DNA of 18,462 nucleotides, taken from NCBI GenBank assembly GCA_010015745.1, contig ML978397.1, positions 1 through 18,462 of the forward strand. Reading direction: 5' to 3'. The notes beneath the pieces are model-generated. The model ran no database searches and had not been told where the DNA came from. It saw only the letters and a list, made by a program, of their open reading frames with translations. The stretch comes from Setomelanomma holmii. Lineage: Eukaryota; Ascomycota; Dothideomycetes; Pleosporales; Phaeosphaeriaceae. A program made the translations under genes and the position numbers. Below are positions 9,045 through 17,834 of this stretch, piece by piece (position 1 is the first letter of the stretch; every line of letters begins with the position of its first letter).

Positions 9045-9364
9045 CTACCGCTATATCTCTTTTTCTAATCTTACGGGGCCTGCTGCTATTCTCTTTTAAA
9101 CTCTCTTACTTTTAATCTTATTCTTTATATTCTTGTAACACCTTACGGCTTCGGACGAGTTCTGTTCTTTTCTCTTATAACTTTTAACTCTTTACTCTTA
9201 CACTGCCGCTATACCTCTTTTTTTAACCTTACGGAGTCTACTACTATTCTATTTTTACTCTCTTCTTATATTAATCTACGTCCGCTGCACTTACGTGCGG
9301 GCTTAACGCTATCTTACTATTTAATTTACGTCTGCCTAACTTACCTGCGGACTGAATCTTATCT
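9045..9364 (+). repeat. Degenerate duplicated segments in the helicase 3' flank
   Basis: Two diverged duplications are visible. About 60 bp starting CTACCGCTATATCTC at 9045 recurs as CTGCCGCTATACCTC at 9203. About 45 bp starting AATCTACGTCCGCTG near 9272 recurs as AATTTACGTCTGCC near 9320. The rest is pyrimidine-rich filler without a gene. Confidence 0.6.
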
Positions 9365-9370
9365 AACTCT

Positions 9371-9568
9371 CTAACTCTAACTCTCTGCTTCTCTGCAAAC
9401 TCTAACCCTCTACTTCTCTGCAAACCCTAACCCTCTACTTCTCTGCAAACCCTAACCCTCTGCTTCTCTACAAACCCTAACCCTCTGCTTCTCTGCAAAC
9501 CCTAACCCTCTGCTTCTCTGCAAACTCTAACTCTCTGCTTCTCTGCAAACCCTAACCCTCTGCTTCTA
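9371..9568 (+). repeat. 25-bp minisatellite with telomere-like core
   Basis: Units begin CAAAC at 9396, 9421, 9446, 9471, 9496, 9521 and 9546, an exact 25-bp period, with a partial unit before and a degraded end. Most units contain CAAACCCTAACCCT followed by CTGCTTCTCTG or close variants. CCCTAACCCT is the C-rich strand of the TTAGGG telomere repeat. It lies about 150 bp beyond the 3' end of the telomere-linked helicase relic. Confidence 0.9.
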
Positions 9569-10836
9569 TAAACTCTATACTGTTCTCTTGCCTACGGGGC
9601 ACTTTACTATGCTGCGTCTACTTTCTTATATTCATAACTACTTATTCATCGCTATCTGCATACATATTTTAACTCTCAATTCTCTCTCTATATATCTATC
9701 TTCTATTCCTATTGCTCTACTCGCTAATCAACCGCGTAACCCAACAAAACTCCCCTACTAAATAATTGCTTTCAACCGTCTCGAATACTTGCTTCTTCCC
9801 TAAAAACCTAACTAACGTCTGCTCTGCTTCTGAACTGCCAACGCCAAACGCCTCTAACCGCGCTGTCCATCTCTGTGTTACCTCTGCGCTTCCTAATGCT
9901 ATGCCCCACAATCCGCCTATCAACACCCCTCAGTACTGACAATCTCCGTCTTTTGCTCTCTGATACCGCCTATAACTATTCCTCTCCCATCGATTACATA
10001 TCTCCTGCGGCACTCTACACTAAAAACACCCTGAATAACTCTCAAACGTAATCTGCTCCTCTACTGTCCTGATCGCTTCTCGTGCACTACGACTCTCCTG
10101 TCGCCAACACTGTCGTATATCATGCCTGCTCTGCCCCTCGCCTGCTGCTTCGCATATCCCGCATCGATTCGCCCACCATGCTAACTGCCTCCGCAACCAC
10201 TCTACGTCGGCAAACTCCTGTTGGCGCTGCTGTATAAATGTCTGCCGCGGGCTCTGGCGCTCTTGCTCCTGCTGCTGGAACACTCGCTGTGTCTGCGCGT
10301 CTTCTGTCTCTCTCACGCCCATCTCTTCGCTGTCGCTATTGACCTCACTCCTATCCTCTTCTGTCTCTTCGTCTGCTTCTTCCACCTCCTCTGCACCCCT
10401 GCAAACATCACACTTCTCCTCCCTGTCTTCGCACCCCTCTCGGCCCTCTCGCCTGTCTAAATACTCGTCCAACACCCGCCTCCGGCACCGTGCTGCCGTC
10501 CCATCCCCCTCTGCATACAACTGAACCAACCGCTGCTCTGCTTCGCTCTGCTTGTCTTCGGATGCCCGTTGACTCCCTTCCTGCCTAATAATGATCGCCT
10601 CACTCTGCAATCCATCCCGCCCTGCCCTGCCGCTTTCCTGCGCGTAATATAATATCGTCCACGGCCAATCCATGTGGATGATGCACCAGATGTCGGGTAT
10701 ATCCACCCCCATGCCCAATGCACTGGTGGCTACAATCACCCGCTGTTTGCCAGCCATAAAATCGGCCAACATGCTTGCTTTGCCTACTGCGTCGTGATAA
10801 TACGCGTTGCATCCCAACTGCTCTGCCAACTTCTTA

Positions 10837-11010
10837 TGTAACTGCGTGAGCAGTGTCGGTCGGAGGCTGTGATCAACGATTGTATTGCTATCTGTTGTCG
10901 TGTTGTGATTGTGATGTTCCAGGAGCTCTCGGCTCAGAGGTAAGTGCACTTGCCCATAGGGCAGTGCCTACTACAATAGGATAACATGTGACTTCAGCCA
11001 CGTGGTTACA
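10837..11010 (-). mobile_element. Solo LTR (174 bp) in the helicase relic, TSD TAAGA
   Basis: On the minus strand the element starts TGTAACCACGTGG and ends GCAGTTACA, with terminal inverted repeat TGTAAC/GTTACA. It is flanked by a perfect TAAGA duplication (TCTTA on the plus strand at 10832-10836 and 11011-11015). Removing it rejoins the helicase at ...AKVK/KLAEQLGC. With the duplication it adds 179 nt and therefore shifts the frame. It carries a CACGTG near its start. No internal element remains, so this is a recombined LTR, probably of a copia-type element. Confidence 0.9.
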
Positions 11011-11290
11011 TCTTAACCTTAGCCACCGAATTGCCGTATACCACCACCTTGCCGCTTCGATACTGCCTCAACTTCCGCCGCACAACCTTGAATACAACTG
11101 CCTCTGCCTCCTCTTTCTTTAACGCCTTGGCTGTCTTGATGACCTGATATGCCACGTTCGTCCGTGTCGTCTTTGCCCAGAACATCTTGACCTGCTCTCG
11201 GTCGAAATGCATCCGTCCAAACAACTCGTCCTCCTCGCTCGGCGGCAACGTTGCTGTTAACATGACCATCTGCGTCTTGGCGGCGACTAA

Positions 11291-11465
11291 TGTAAGCAGT
11301 TGGGAGTAGGAGATATAGTGGATGTAAGGGTGTATTGTGTGGTGTAGTTGTTGTGTTAAGTGTTGTGGACTGAGATGTCCGTAGCCTAAGCTTATATACA
11401 TGAAGTGGTGGGCTGATTGGCTGGTGGATGATCCACGTGACCATGCAAGGTGCCCTGGGCTTACA
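11291..11465 (-). mobile_element. Solo LTR (175 bp) in the helicase relic, TSD TTAGT, in frame
   Basis: On the minus strand it starts TGTAAGCCCAGGGC and ends CAACTGCTTACA (terminal repeat TGTAAG/CTTACA), flanked by perfect TTAGT (ACTAA on the plus strand at 11286-11290 and 11466-11470). It contains CACGTG, CCAAT and TATATAAG, i.e. a promoter layout reading in the same direction as the helicase. With its duplication it adds 180 nt, exactly 60 codons without a stop, between helicase motifs DECH and TATLP. A related copy lies at 16202-16361. Confidence 0.93.
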
Positions 11466-14400
11466 ACTAATCTGCCTAACTGCTGCATCTGCTTGCGGAA
11501 CGTGTACCGCCGGTTCAACACAATGTGACACTCGTCGACCACAATCCGGTCCAACTGCTGCGTCGCCCGCAATTGGTTCAAAAACGTCGCAAACTCCTCT
11601 CCCACCGCGGACTCAGGCGTCACCAACACCACCGCTGCTGCGTCGGGCGGGCGGCGTCCCTCCCACGCTGCACACGATATCCCTAATGACTTGCACCGCC
11701 GCATCATGTCTCCCCGCAACGCGATTAACGGGATGACGACTACGGTGGTTCCGCCCTGCTCTGCCCACGCTGGCAACATGAACAACAAACTCTTTCCCCC
11801 GCCGGTCGGCATCACGGCGATGATGGGGCTTTCGCCTGCTACAATCGCTGCCATGGCCTCCTGCTGCACGCCGCGGAACTCGGCCGTCTTGCTCATCATC
11901 CGCTTCAACTGTGCTGTTGTGTCCATCTTCCGCAACTGCCCCTATCGATCGATCCTCGCCTCGTCTGCCTCGCTCTCAAACGGTGCTCTCTTCCGCTTCC
12001 TGCTTGTTGTTTCCTCCTCTTTGCCATCGCAAAACCCTAAAAATCGATGCCAATCTGTGCTCAACGCCCGGAATTGCTGCCTCCTGTCTGCTACGGCTCC
12101 CGCTTGCTCCATGATTCCCCTCGCGTATATCATCCTGGCGATGTGTGCTGTGTGCCCTGCCTGCTCGTCTGCAATCGACGCGCCCAAATTCTCCTCGTCC
12201 CACGCCTCATTCTCGTCTCCCTCGTTGGTCTTGAATGCTGCGGATCCGTGTAAAAACCGTCGGCTGATGCCAATGGCAATCTCACGGTACGCTGCAATCG
12301 TCAACTCCTGTCCTATCCTAATCCGGCTCTCGCGCTTCAACACCTCTCGCAACCTCTCCGTCGTCCACTTGCGTCCGCTGGGGTCGGCTGGCCACATGTG
12401 TGACGACACTGCCTCCTTCTCCCACACCAACGCCTCCAACCGCTGCTGGAACGGCAACACCAACCACAAATACCACACCACCAACTCGCCCACCTTACGT
12501 GGCAAATACTGGTGGATGATCTTGACGTCGCCGCTGACGTTGTATCCTTTGTAGTAACGCGTCACAAACACCACTATGCCGTCCTCAATGAATATATTGC
12601 GATGCCCCCCCTTGATCGTGTTGCTGTGCCGGACGCTCAATATCTCAGGCCCTCTTGCTGGCTGCCCCCCGGCGATATGCATCAACACGGCCAACTTCTC
12701 GCGGAACTCGACTACGCGTCCTATGTACCGCTCGACGGCCTCTCAATCTACCCCTGAACGGCTTCCTGGCTTCATGAATCTGTCCTGGATGCGGGCGTCC
12801 CTCCCCACTCGCTCAAACAACCACCTCTCCCTGTCTGCGGGCATGCGGGTTCGATGGTCCTTCAAAAAATTCCACCCAGGCCGCTCGTCGGTCAGGTTGT
12901 CTCGCATGCTCTCCCACGGCACGCTGGGGACGGGCTCCGCGACCTGGTCGCCAAACAACAACTCCTCCATCATCAACCGCCGGCTCTCGGTCGCCAACCC
13001 GTGCACCATGCTGCGGAACTGCGCCATGTTGAACTGCAGTCCCTTGTACAACAACTCGTCGCCGCCTGTCCACTCTACATGGCCGCGGGACGTGGTGTTG
13101 TAATGGATCTTCAACCCGTACGTCCGCAAATCCAACATCCACTGCATCGGGCCGTGGCTGCCTCGCACCATGAACTTGTCCATCATCTCCTGCACGAACT
13201 GCAAACACCCCTTGGGGCGGCGTTGGGGCCGCTGGCTGCTGTCGCTCTCGTACGCGCTGTCGTCGTCGAACGTGTCATCCAACGGCTCAGACAACTCCAA
13301 CGCCTGCTGCATGACCATGAATCGGGCCACCTTGATCACAGCGGACAATATGGGCGGATACTGGTCGGGGCCCTTCCACCCGTCCTCTTTCACGCCCAAC
13401 ACGGCCAATGCACACACCAACAGGTTGTCGTACTCCTTGCGGGTGATGGACTGGTTCAACAATGCAATGCAAAACGTTAAACATGCTTTCTGGATCCTGG
13501 ATAACTTTGGCGTAACGGGCTTGGGCTGGGGTTGGTCTGTCTGCTCCTGCTCCTCCTCTCCTGCCTCTATCTCCTCGTCCATCACCTCCATCTCGTCTAT
13601 CTCTTCTATTCCTTCCTCTTCCTCTGCTTCCTCTGCCTCCTCTTCTCCCTCCACACTCCGCTTGGCCTGCTCAACCAACGCCTCCTACGCTTCTCGCTGC
13701 CGCCGTGTGAACCAGTACTGGGGGCTTTTCCACGTGTGTTCCCTCTGCGTGCGTGCAAAAAACATCAACTTCTGCTGCCACAGCCGCATGTGCTTGATGA
13801 TGGCGTCTTTGTCCATGTACGGCTGCAACAGCTGGAACCGCGTCTGATGCTTCTCTGTTCGAATCGCCTCCAACCGCACAAACACGCCGATCCGGTCGAC
13901 AACGGACGCCTGGCTGAACCGTACCAACCCATCCATGGCCGCCCAAATCGCTGCTTCTACCGGCTCTGCCTCCTTGTCCTTCCGCGGGTCAGGGTCGCTG
14001 ACAGGCTCCTCAACGCACGCCAACAAATCGGGCCTCTCTATGCCCACCAAATAAGGCAACCACTGCGTCCGCTCCAGCCACGGGTTCACCTCGTCCCTCT
14101 CGCCGTCCTGGATGGTGTTTTGCGCCCGTTTCTCCACGTTCTCCCACGCCTTGGCCATCTGCTCGCCCACCCGCGCCCATGCGGCCTCGCTGTCGACGGG
14201 CTCCGGACCGCCTATGGGGCCTTGGGTTGGGGCATGCACCTGAAAATACTGCGAACCATGGCGGCTGCCAAACAATCGCTGGCAATACACACGCGTGTAT
14301 CCTTGCTCCATCTGCGCTTGCAACCTCTTCTCCTCAACCCGGCTTGGTCGACCGCGCTTCTTTCCCGCTGACCATCCTTGGTGGACCTTATGCCAATGTT

Positions 14401-14713
14401 TCTTCATGCATTTGATGCTCCGTAATACCTGCTGACACTGGCTTAGGTTCAACTGGCATAACAAACCGTCCGCGTATATGGGCAACTGGGGATAGGGCGC
14501 TACAATCTCGCTTGGCGCTGTAAACTCACTAGGGTACTGCATGACGCCTAGCCAACTGCGCACCTCTAATCCTATCTCACTGGCATCTTTACGTCTGATA
14601 TTGTGCTGCTCCTGCAAATGGCCCTCGATCTGATCTGGCCATACTGCGTACTGGCACTCCTTGCATACGGCCACCTGGTACTCTGCCAAATGATGGAAAT
14701 ACTGACTCGCCAT

Positions 14714-15156
14714 ACTAGCTATGGCTATCTTAACACGCTGGATCTGCACCCTCTGCTCTTGAAGTCTTTAAAACCTGCTGTATGTGCATCTCCTTCTCTA
14801 TCTAAATTATGGTGGCTGGCTGCATTCCGCTCGGCGCTTACTTCGGTCGCACACGTCTAACCTTAGTTGTCTCCGCCGATCCCCTCATCAACATAACCCT
14901 AACCTGCAACGCCTGCTCTGCCTACGCTCTGCCATGCAAGTTGGGTTACTGCAAATTCGGTTGGGGGTGCAGCTTAATGGCGCGAAAAACATATCCAAAT
15001 TTGGAGCTAATCTACCAACAGAATCTAAATCCACCCTACCCCCAAAGTAATAATCCACTCTACCCCAAAATCTCAGATGTGCACGCCATACGCGTAGTCT
15101 TCAGCACTAACAAAGTATTCCACCCTTATAACGGTGGATTTAGCGCCCTGGGATAG
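14714..15156. other. Upstream region of the helicase relic, no gene
   Basis: Presumed 5' flank of the helicase. It holds an isolated telomere-like AACCCTAACC near 14896 and two similar direct repeats (AATCCACCCTACCCCCAAA / AATCCACTCTACCCCAAAA) around 15030-15072. A TAG at 15154-15156 marks the left limit of the open copia frame. Nothing else was recognised. Confidence 0.4.
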
Positions 15157-15885
15157 GACCAGGCTGACGACAATCTCATCCACCAGTATCAATCTCTGGT
15201 GCCCAAACTCCTATACCCAACCTCTATCATCCGACCTGACCTCGCCTGGCATGTGAACCACATGGCTCGTTTTGCTACTAATCCTACTGAAGAGCAACTC
15301 TCACTCTTGAAGCGCATGCTCCGGTACTACAAAGGCACCGCGACGCTCGGCATCATGTACCAAGCAGAAGGCACAAATATGGCAGACACCTCAGGCACGC
15401 TAGGCCTGACTGGCTACAGCGACTCTGCCTTTGGCGACAATGCTGAACGCAAGTCATCCGCGGGCTATGTCTTCAAGATGGCAGGTGGCGTGATCTCCTT
15501 CAAGTCCTACCGCCAATGCCTTGTTACCCTCTCCTCTACCGAAGCTGAGTATATTGCCCTCACCTATGCCACCAAAGAAGCTACCTGGCTCTGTCGTCTC
15601 CTCCGACAGGTTGGCTACCAGGGCTACGATCTCAAGCCTCTTCAACTCTACACTGACAATGAGCCAGCGCTCAATATGGTCCGCAAGGACGGCCACCATG
15701 AGCGTACAAAGCATATCGACAACTACTACAAGTATACTAAACAGGAGTACCAGAACGGCAACGTCAACCTCGAGCATATCCCTGGCCTCAACATGCCAGC
15801 CGACGGCCTCACCAAGCCCCTCGACAAGTTAGACCACGCCAAATTTCTCACGCTTATCAATATGGTTACTGTGCCTCGTATCTAG
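15157..15885 (+). pseudogene. Ty1/copia polyprotein 3' fragment (RT tail and RNase H)
   Basis: The frame is open from 15157 to the TAG ending at 15885. It begins inside the copia pol product, at the RT tail (KLLYPTSIIRPDLAW, which corresponds to the usual LLY..RPD segment). It continues into RNase H with visible acidic residues in GYSDSAF, LSSTEAEY and LYTDNEPAL, then the ERTKHIDNYY motif and the ending ADGLTKPL. Known: these parts make the copia reverse transcriptase and its RNA-degrading domain. Gag, protease, integrase and most of RT are missing, so the element is 5'-truncated and cannot move. The remaining frame is intact with no stops, which suggests a younger insertion than the helicase decay. 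The open frame has no natural start codon. Confidence 0.92.
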
Positions 15886-15980
15886 CACTTCCCTTTGCTC
15901 CCTCCAGCCTTGCAGCTGCTTGGCCAGCTCTCACTAATTCTCCTATACACATCGTTCACTCAGACGGCATTCCACCTCGT

Positions 15981-16201
15981 TCAGGGGGGTGTGTCAGCCA
16001 CGGTGATATACCGTGGCCCTCTGGTGTTCTGTCCTAGGTTCTCATACCATCTTCTGTCTCACGCTAGCACATTCTGGGCTTAGCGCCTGCTCATGCCTTC
16101 GTACATAGCTCGCTCCTTCCATAGAACCAATACAACACGATTCACACATGTTCCATTCCTGGTCCCATTGACACTCTGCTCTCTCTGCTCTCTCTGCTCT
16201 C
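15981..16201 (+). mobile_element. Polypurine tract and putative 3' LTR of the copia fragment
   Basis: A G-rich tract (TCAGGGGGGTG, 15981-15991) lies 96 bp after the RNase H stop and is followed directly by TGTCAGCC at 15992, as expected for a polypurine tract next to a 3' LTR. A hairpin CCACGGT-GATAT-ACCGTGG sits at 15998-16016. The right end of this LTR is not clear; the sequence runs through a CTCTCTG microsatellite (about 16172-16201) into another element at 16202. Confidence 0.55.
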
Positions 16202-16361
16202 TGTAAGCCCAGGGCACCTTGCATGGTCACGTGGATCATCCACCAGCCAATCAGCCCACCACTTCATGTATATAAGCTTAGGCTACGGACATCTCAGTCC
16301 ACAACACTTAACATACAATACACCCATCTTCCACTTCGTCGCCTGCTCTCAACTGCTTACA
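16202..16361 (+). mobile_element. Second copy of the TGTAAG...CTTACA LTR
   Basis: It starts TGTAAGCCCAGGGC and ends CAACTGCTTACA, the same two ends as 11291-11465, and is nearly identical over the first 115 bp, including CACGTG (16228-16233), CCAAT (16247-16251) and TATATAAG (16269-16276). The 3' part differs by indels, making it 160 bp. Similarity stops exactly at both ends, so it is a whole LTR copy. The flanks (CTCTC and GCCAA) do not form a duplication, which suggests later rearrangement. Confidence 0.8.
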
Positions 16362-16568
16362 GCCAACTCTGCCTATAGCAAATATTCGCCCATCCATCTA
16401 TCTTCCCAGTGGCAACAAGAGAACCTAGCCTATAGTGCCAGAATTTGTGCCCATTGCCATCTTTTCCGCAACAAGTTTCCGCTGCACCTTCCTGTCGCTG
16501 TCTTGGGTATCGCATCTACAATCCAAATTTGCCTTTATTAGCACGCCTCCTGCGAAGCTACAGTATTT
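16362..16568. other. Spacer between the LTR copy and the hAT element
   Basis: No gene or known element was recognised. No primer-binding-type sequence follows the LTR end at 16361, which argues against it being the 5' LTR of a complete element. Confidence 0.4.
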
Positions 16569-17700
16569 GACAGATCTGTCAACAATCAAGTCGCTAACAA
16601 GTACTTGACTTGTTTGACTTGATTTGATTTAATTCCTCTAAATCAAGTTGTCTTATAGTAATTTGGGTGCCAAATCAAGCTCTAAAGGAAAGCTTGGTTG
16701 ATAGAGTTGATAGGCTTGGTATATATAGGCTTATAGAGCGCGGCGAGCTATGCCTGGTAGCCTTTATCGTGAGGCTATTAAGTTTGCTGTAGAAGCGATC
16801 TCACGATAGATTTTTGGTGTTGAGTTTTTAGCTTAACTTAGTAAGCAGGCATACACCTCCTCAACTCTATATTCTCTACCTACTATCCTAGCTTTTTCAG
16901 CGATATTGAGCCTATACAGATGAGGTTTCTAGTGTTGCAACTACTTATCTCTATACGGTACCAGCCGCAATATACCACAACTTACTGTGAAACTCACGTG
17001 CAGCAATGCTGCTGCTGCCCCAAATAAGCGCCAGAAGCCTTCTCAGCCTATCGTCAGCAATAGCCAGTCATCGCAACGACCGTCGCCTCGCAAAGCCCTG
17101 ATAGACGCTTCTCAGACTACCAATTTTGAGTCGCAATTGCGCGAGTCGCAGTGTTACGAACATTGGAAATGACTGGTAAGGGATGCACGGGATGGTGCAC
17201 AGACCACTCTTCCCCCACCAAGGGTCACGTGACAACATCCCGCCAAGCACCACCATCCCGCCAAGTCTGGGATGGTCACCCTCCCAAGGATGGCCCCCTC
17301 AGTATATAGATAGGACCGATGGCATTACTAGACCATTGTGTTCAACTTCATAGAGTACCTTACCAGTACCCTTTGTACCAATCTACACCTTGGTTACCCT
17401 GCACTCGACTACAGTCTCCATCTGTCTACCTCAGTGCACCTCTCGTACTTAGACTCTGACTACTACTCAGTATCTGTACTTGAACCCTCGTCCAACAATC
17501 CCTTCCACTCACTCCCCAAGAACCAACCGTAGAGCCTTTGGCACACGAGATTCATCTCCAACCAAGGGCCTTCACACGCAGCCTGAAGACAGCGGCAAGA
17601 AGATAGCAGAAGTTGTATACGAAACGCTGCAGCAATTTGGCATCCACCCGCTCAACGTCGGCTACTTTATACTTGACAACGCCAGCAACCAGACTTTCCA
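16569..17700 (+). pseudogene. Internally deleted hAT element (copy A)
   Basis: The left part (16569-16735) has a 12-bp palindrome GACAGATCTGTC and repeated ATCAAG / CTTGAT motifs, like hAT subterminal repeats. Coding remnants: 16987-17151 encodes a Ser/Pro/Arg-rich N-terminus ending in NFESQLRESQ, with no clear ATG. After the inserted LTR, 17582-17695 continues PEDSGKKIAEVVYETLQQFG and LNVGYFILDNASNQT, the middle part of a hAT transposase. Known: in fungal hAT transposases these two blocks are separated by several hundred residues, including the BED zinc finger. Inferred: a large internal deletion, so this is a non-autonomous derivative, broken again by the LTR at 17152-17576. Similarity ends near 17695, where copy B material begins. 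Confidence 0.7.
17152..17576 (+). mobile_element. Solo LTR (425 bp) inserted in hAT copy A, TSD CGCAG
   Basis: It begins TGTTACGAACATTGG and ends GGGCCTTCACA, with perfect CGCAG duplications at 17147-17151 and 17577-17581. Removing it rejoins the hAT frame at ...LRESQ/PEDSG. Inside are GTCACGTGAC (17224-17233), two copies of CATCCCGCCAAG, and TATATA (17303-17308), so it has its own promoter pointing rightwards. Length and start are compatible with a Gypsy- or copia-type LTR; the family was not identified. Confidence 0.88.
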
Positions 17701-17834
17701 ACAATCCAGCCAATCCAGCCAGCGCCTTCGGCTTAGCTTGAACTTGATTGCTAGCAGCGTCGGCTGGCTTGTTAGGCTGTTTTGGGCGGCTTGGCTTGAA
17801 GCTGGCTTGTTGAGCTTGAAGACTTGATAGTATG
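17701..17834 (-). repeat. Terminal non-coding region of hAT copy B
   Basis: Downstream (minus strand) of the copy B stop codon the sequence is rich in ATCAAGTC, TTCAAGCT and AACAAGCC motifs and ends near GGCTGGATTGTTGGAAAGTC (about 17695). It looks like a hAT subterminal region. The exact terminus and its 8-bp target duplication cannot be fixed because the other end lies outside the window. Confidence 0.45.

Larger units (their letters stand above)
9717..14713 (-). pseudogene. Telomere-linked OrsD-RecQ helicase relic
   Basis: Start ATG at 14713 (MASQYFHHLAEYQ). One frame runs to 9717 with stops TAG 13687-13685, TGA 12745-12743, TAG 11944-11942, TAG 10022-10020 and TGA 9932-9930. Two solo LTRs (10837-11010 and 11291-11465) also interrupt it. 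Without them and one copy of each duplication, 4638 nt (1546 codons) remain in frame. Domains in order: an OrsD-type Cys/His region (CKECQYAVW; KKHWHKVH) near 14660-14340; an acidic stretch (13678-13550); a RecQ core with MPTGGGKS (11812-11789), DECH (11536-11525), TATLP near 11265 and QESGRAGRDG (10640-10611); four zinc-type Cys (CRRRVLDEY ... CDVC) near 10487-10400; and a C-terminal cap with CRVPQEICNRW. Known: such fungal helicases lie near chromosome ends and are thought to take part in telomere or subtelomere recombination. Inferred: long dead here, since the ATPase core is split by both LTRs. Confidence 0.9.

Noticed and set aside
9371..9568. CRISPR-like array
   Set aside because: The 25-bp units abut directly with no unique spacers, and the window is fungal.
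9371..9568. A true telomere end
   Set aside because: Units are 25 bp with a fixed non-telomeric spacer, and unique sequence continues on both sides.
11428..13480. Long plus-strand open frames opposite the helicase
   Set aside because: They are antisense shadows of GC-rich coding sequence; their products are low-complexity and resemble no family.
9717..14713. Several separate hypothetical genes (open frames near 14749-13685, 13678-12743, 12694-11942, 11935-11006, 10949-10020 and 9926-9717)
   Set aside because: They join into one telomere-linked helicase frame once single stops and two LTR insertions are taken into account.
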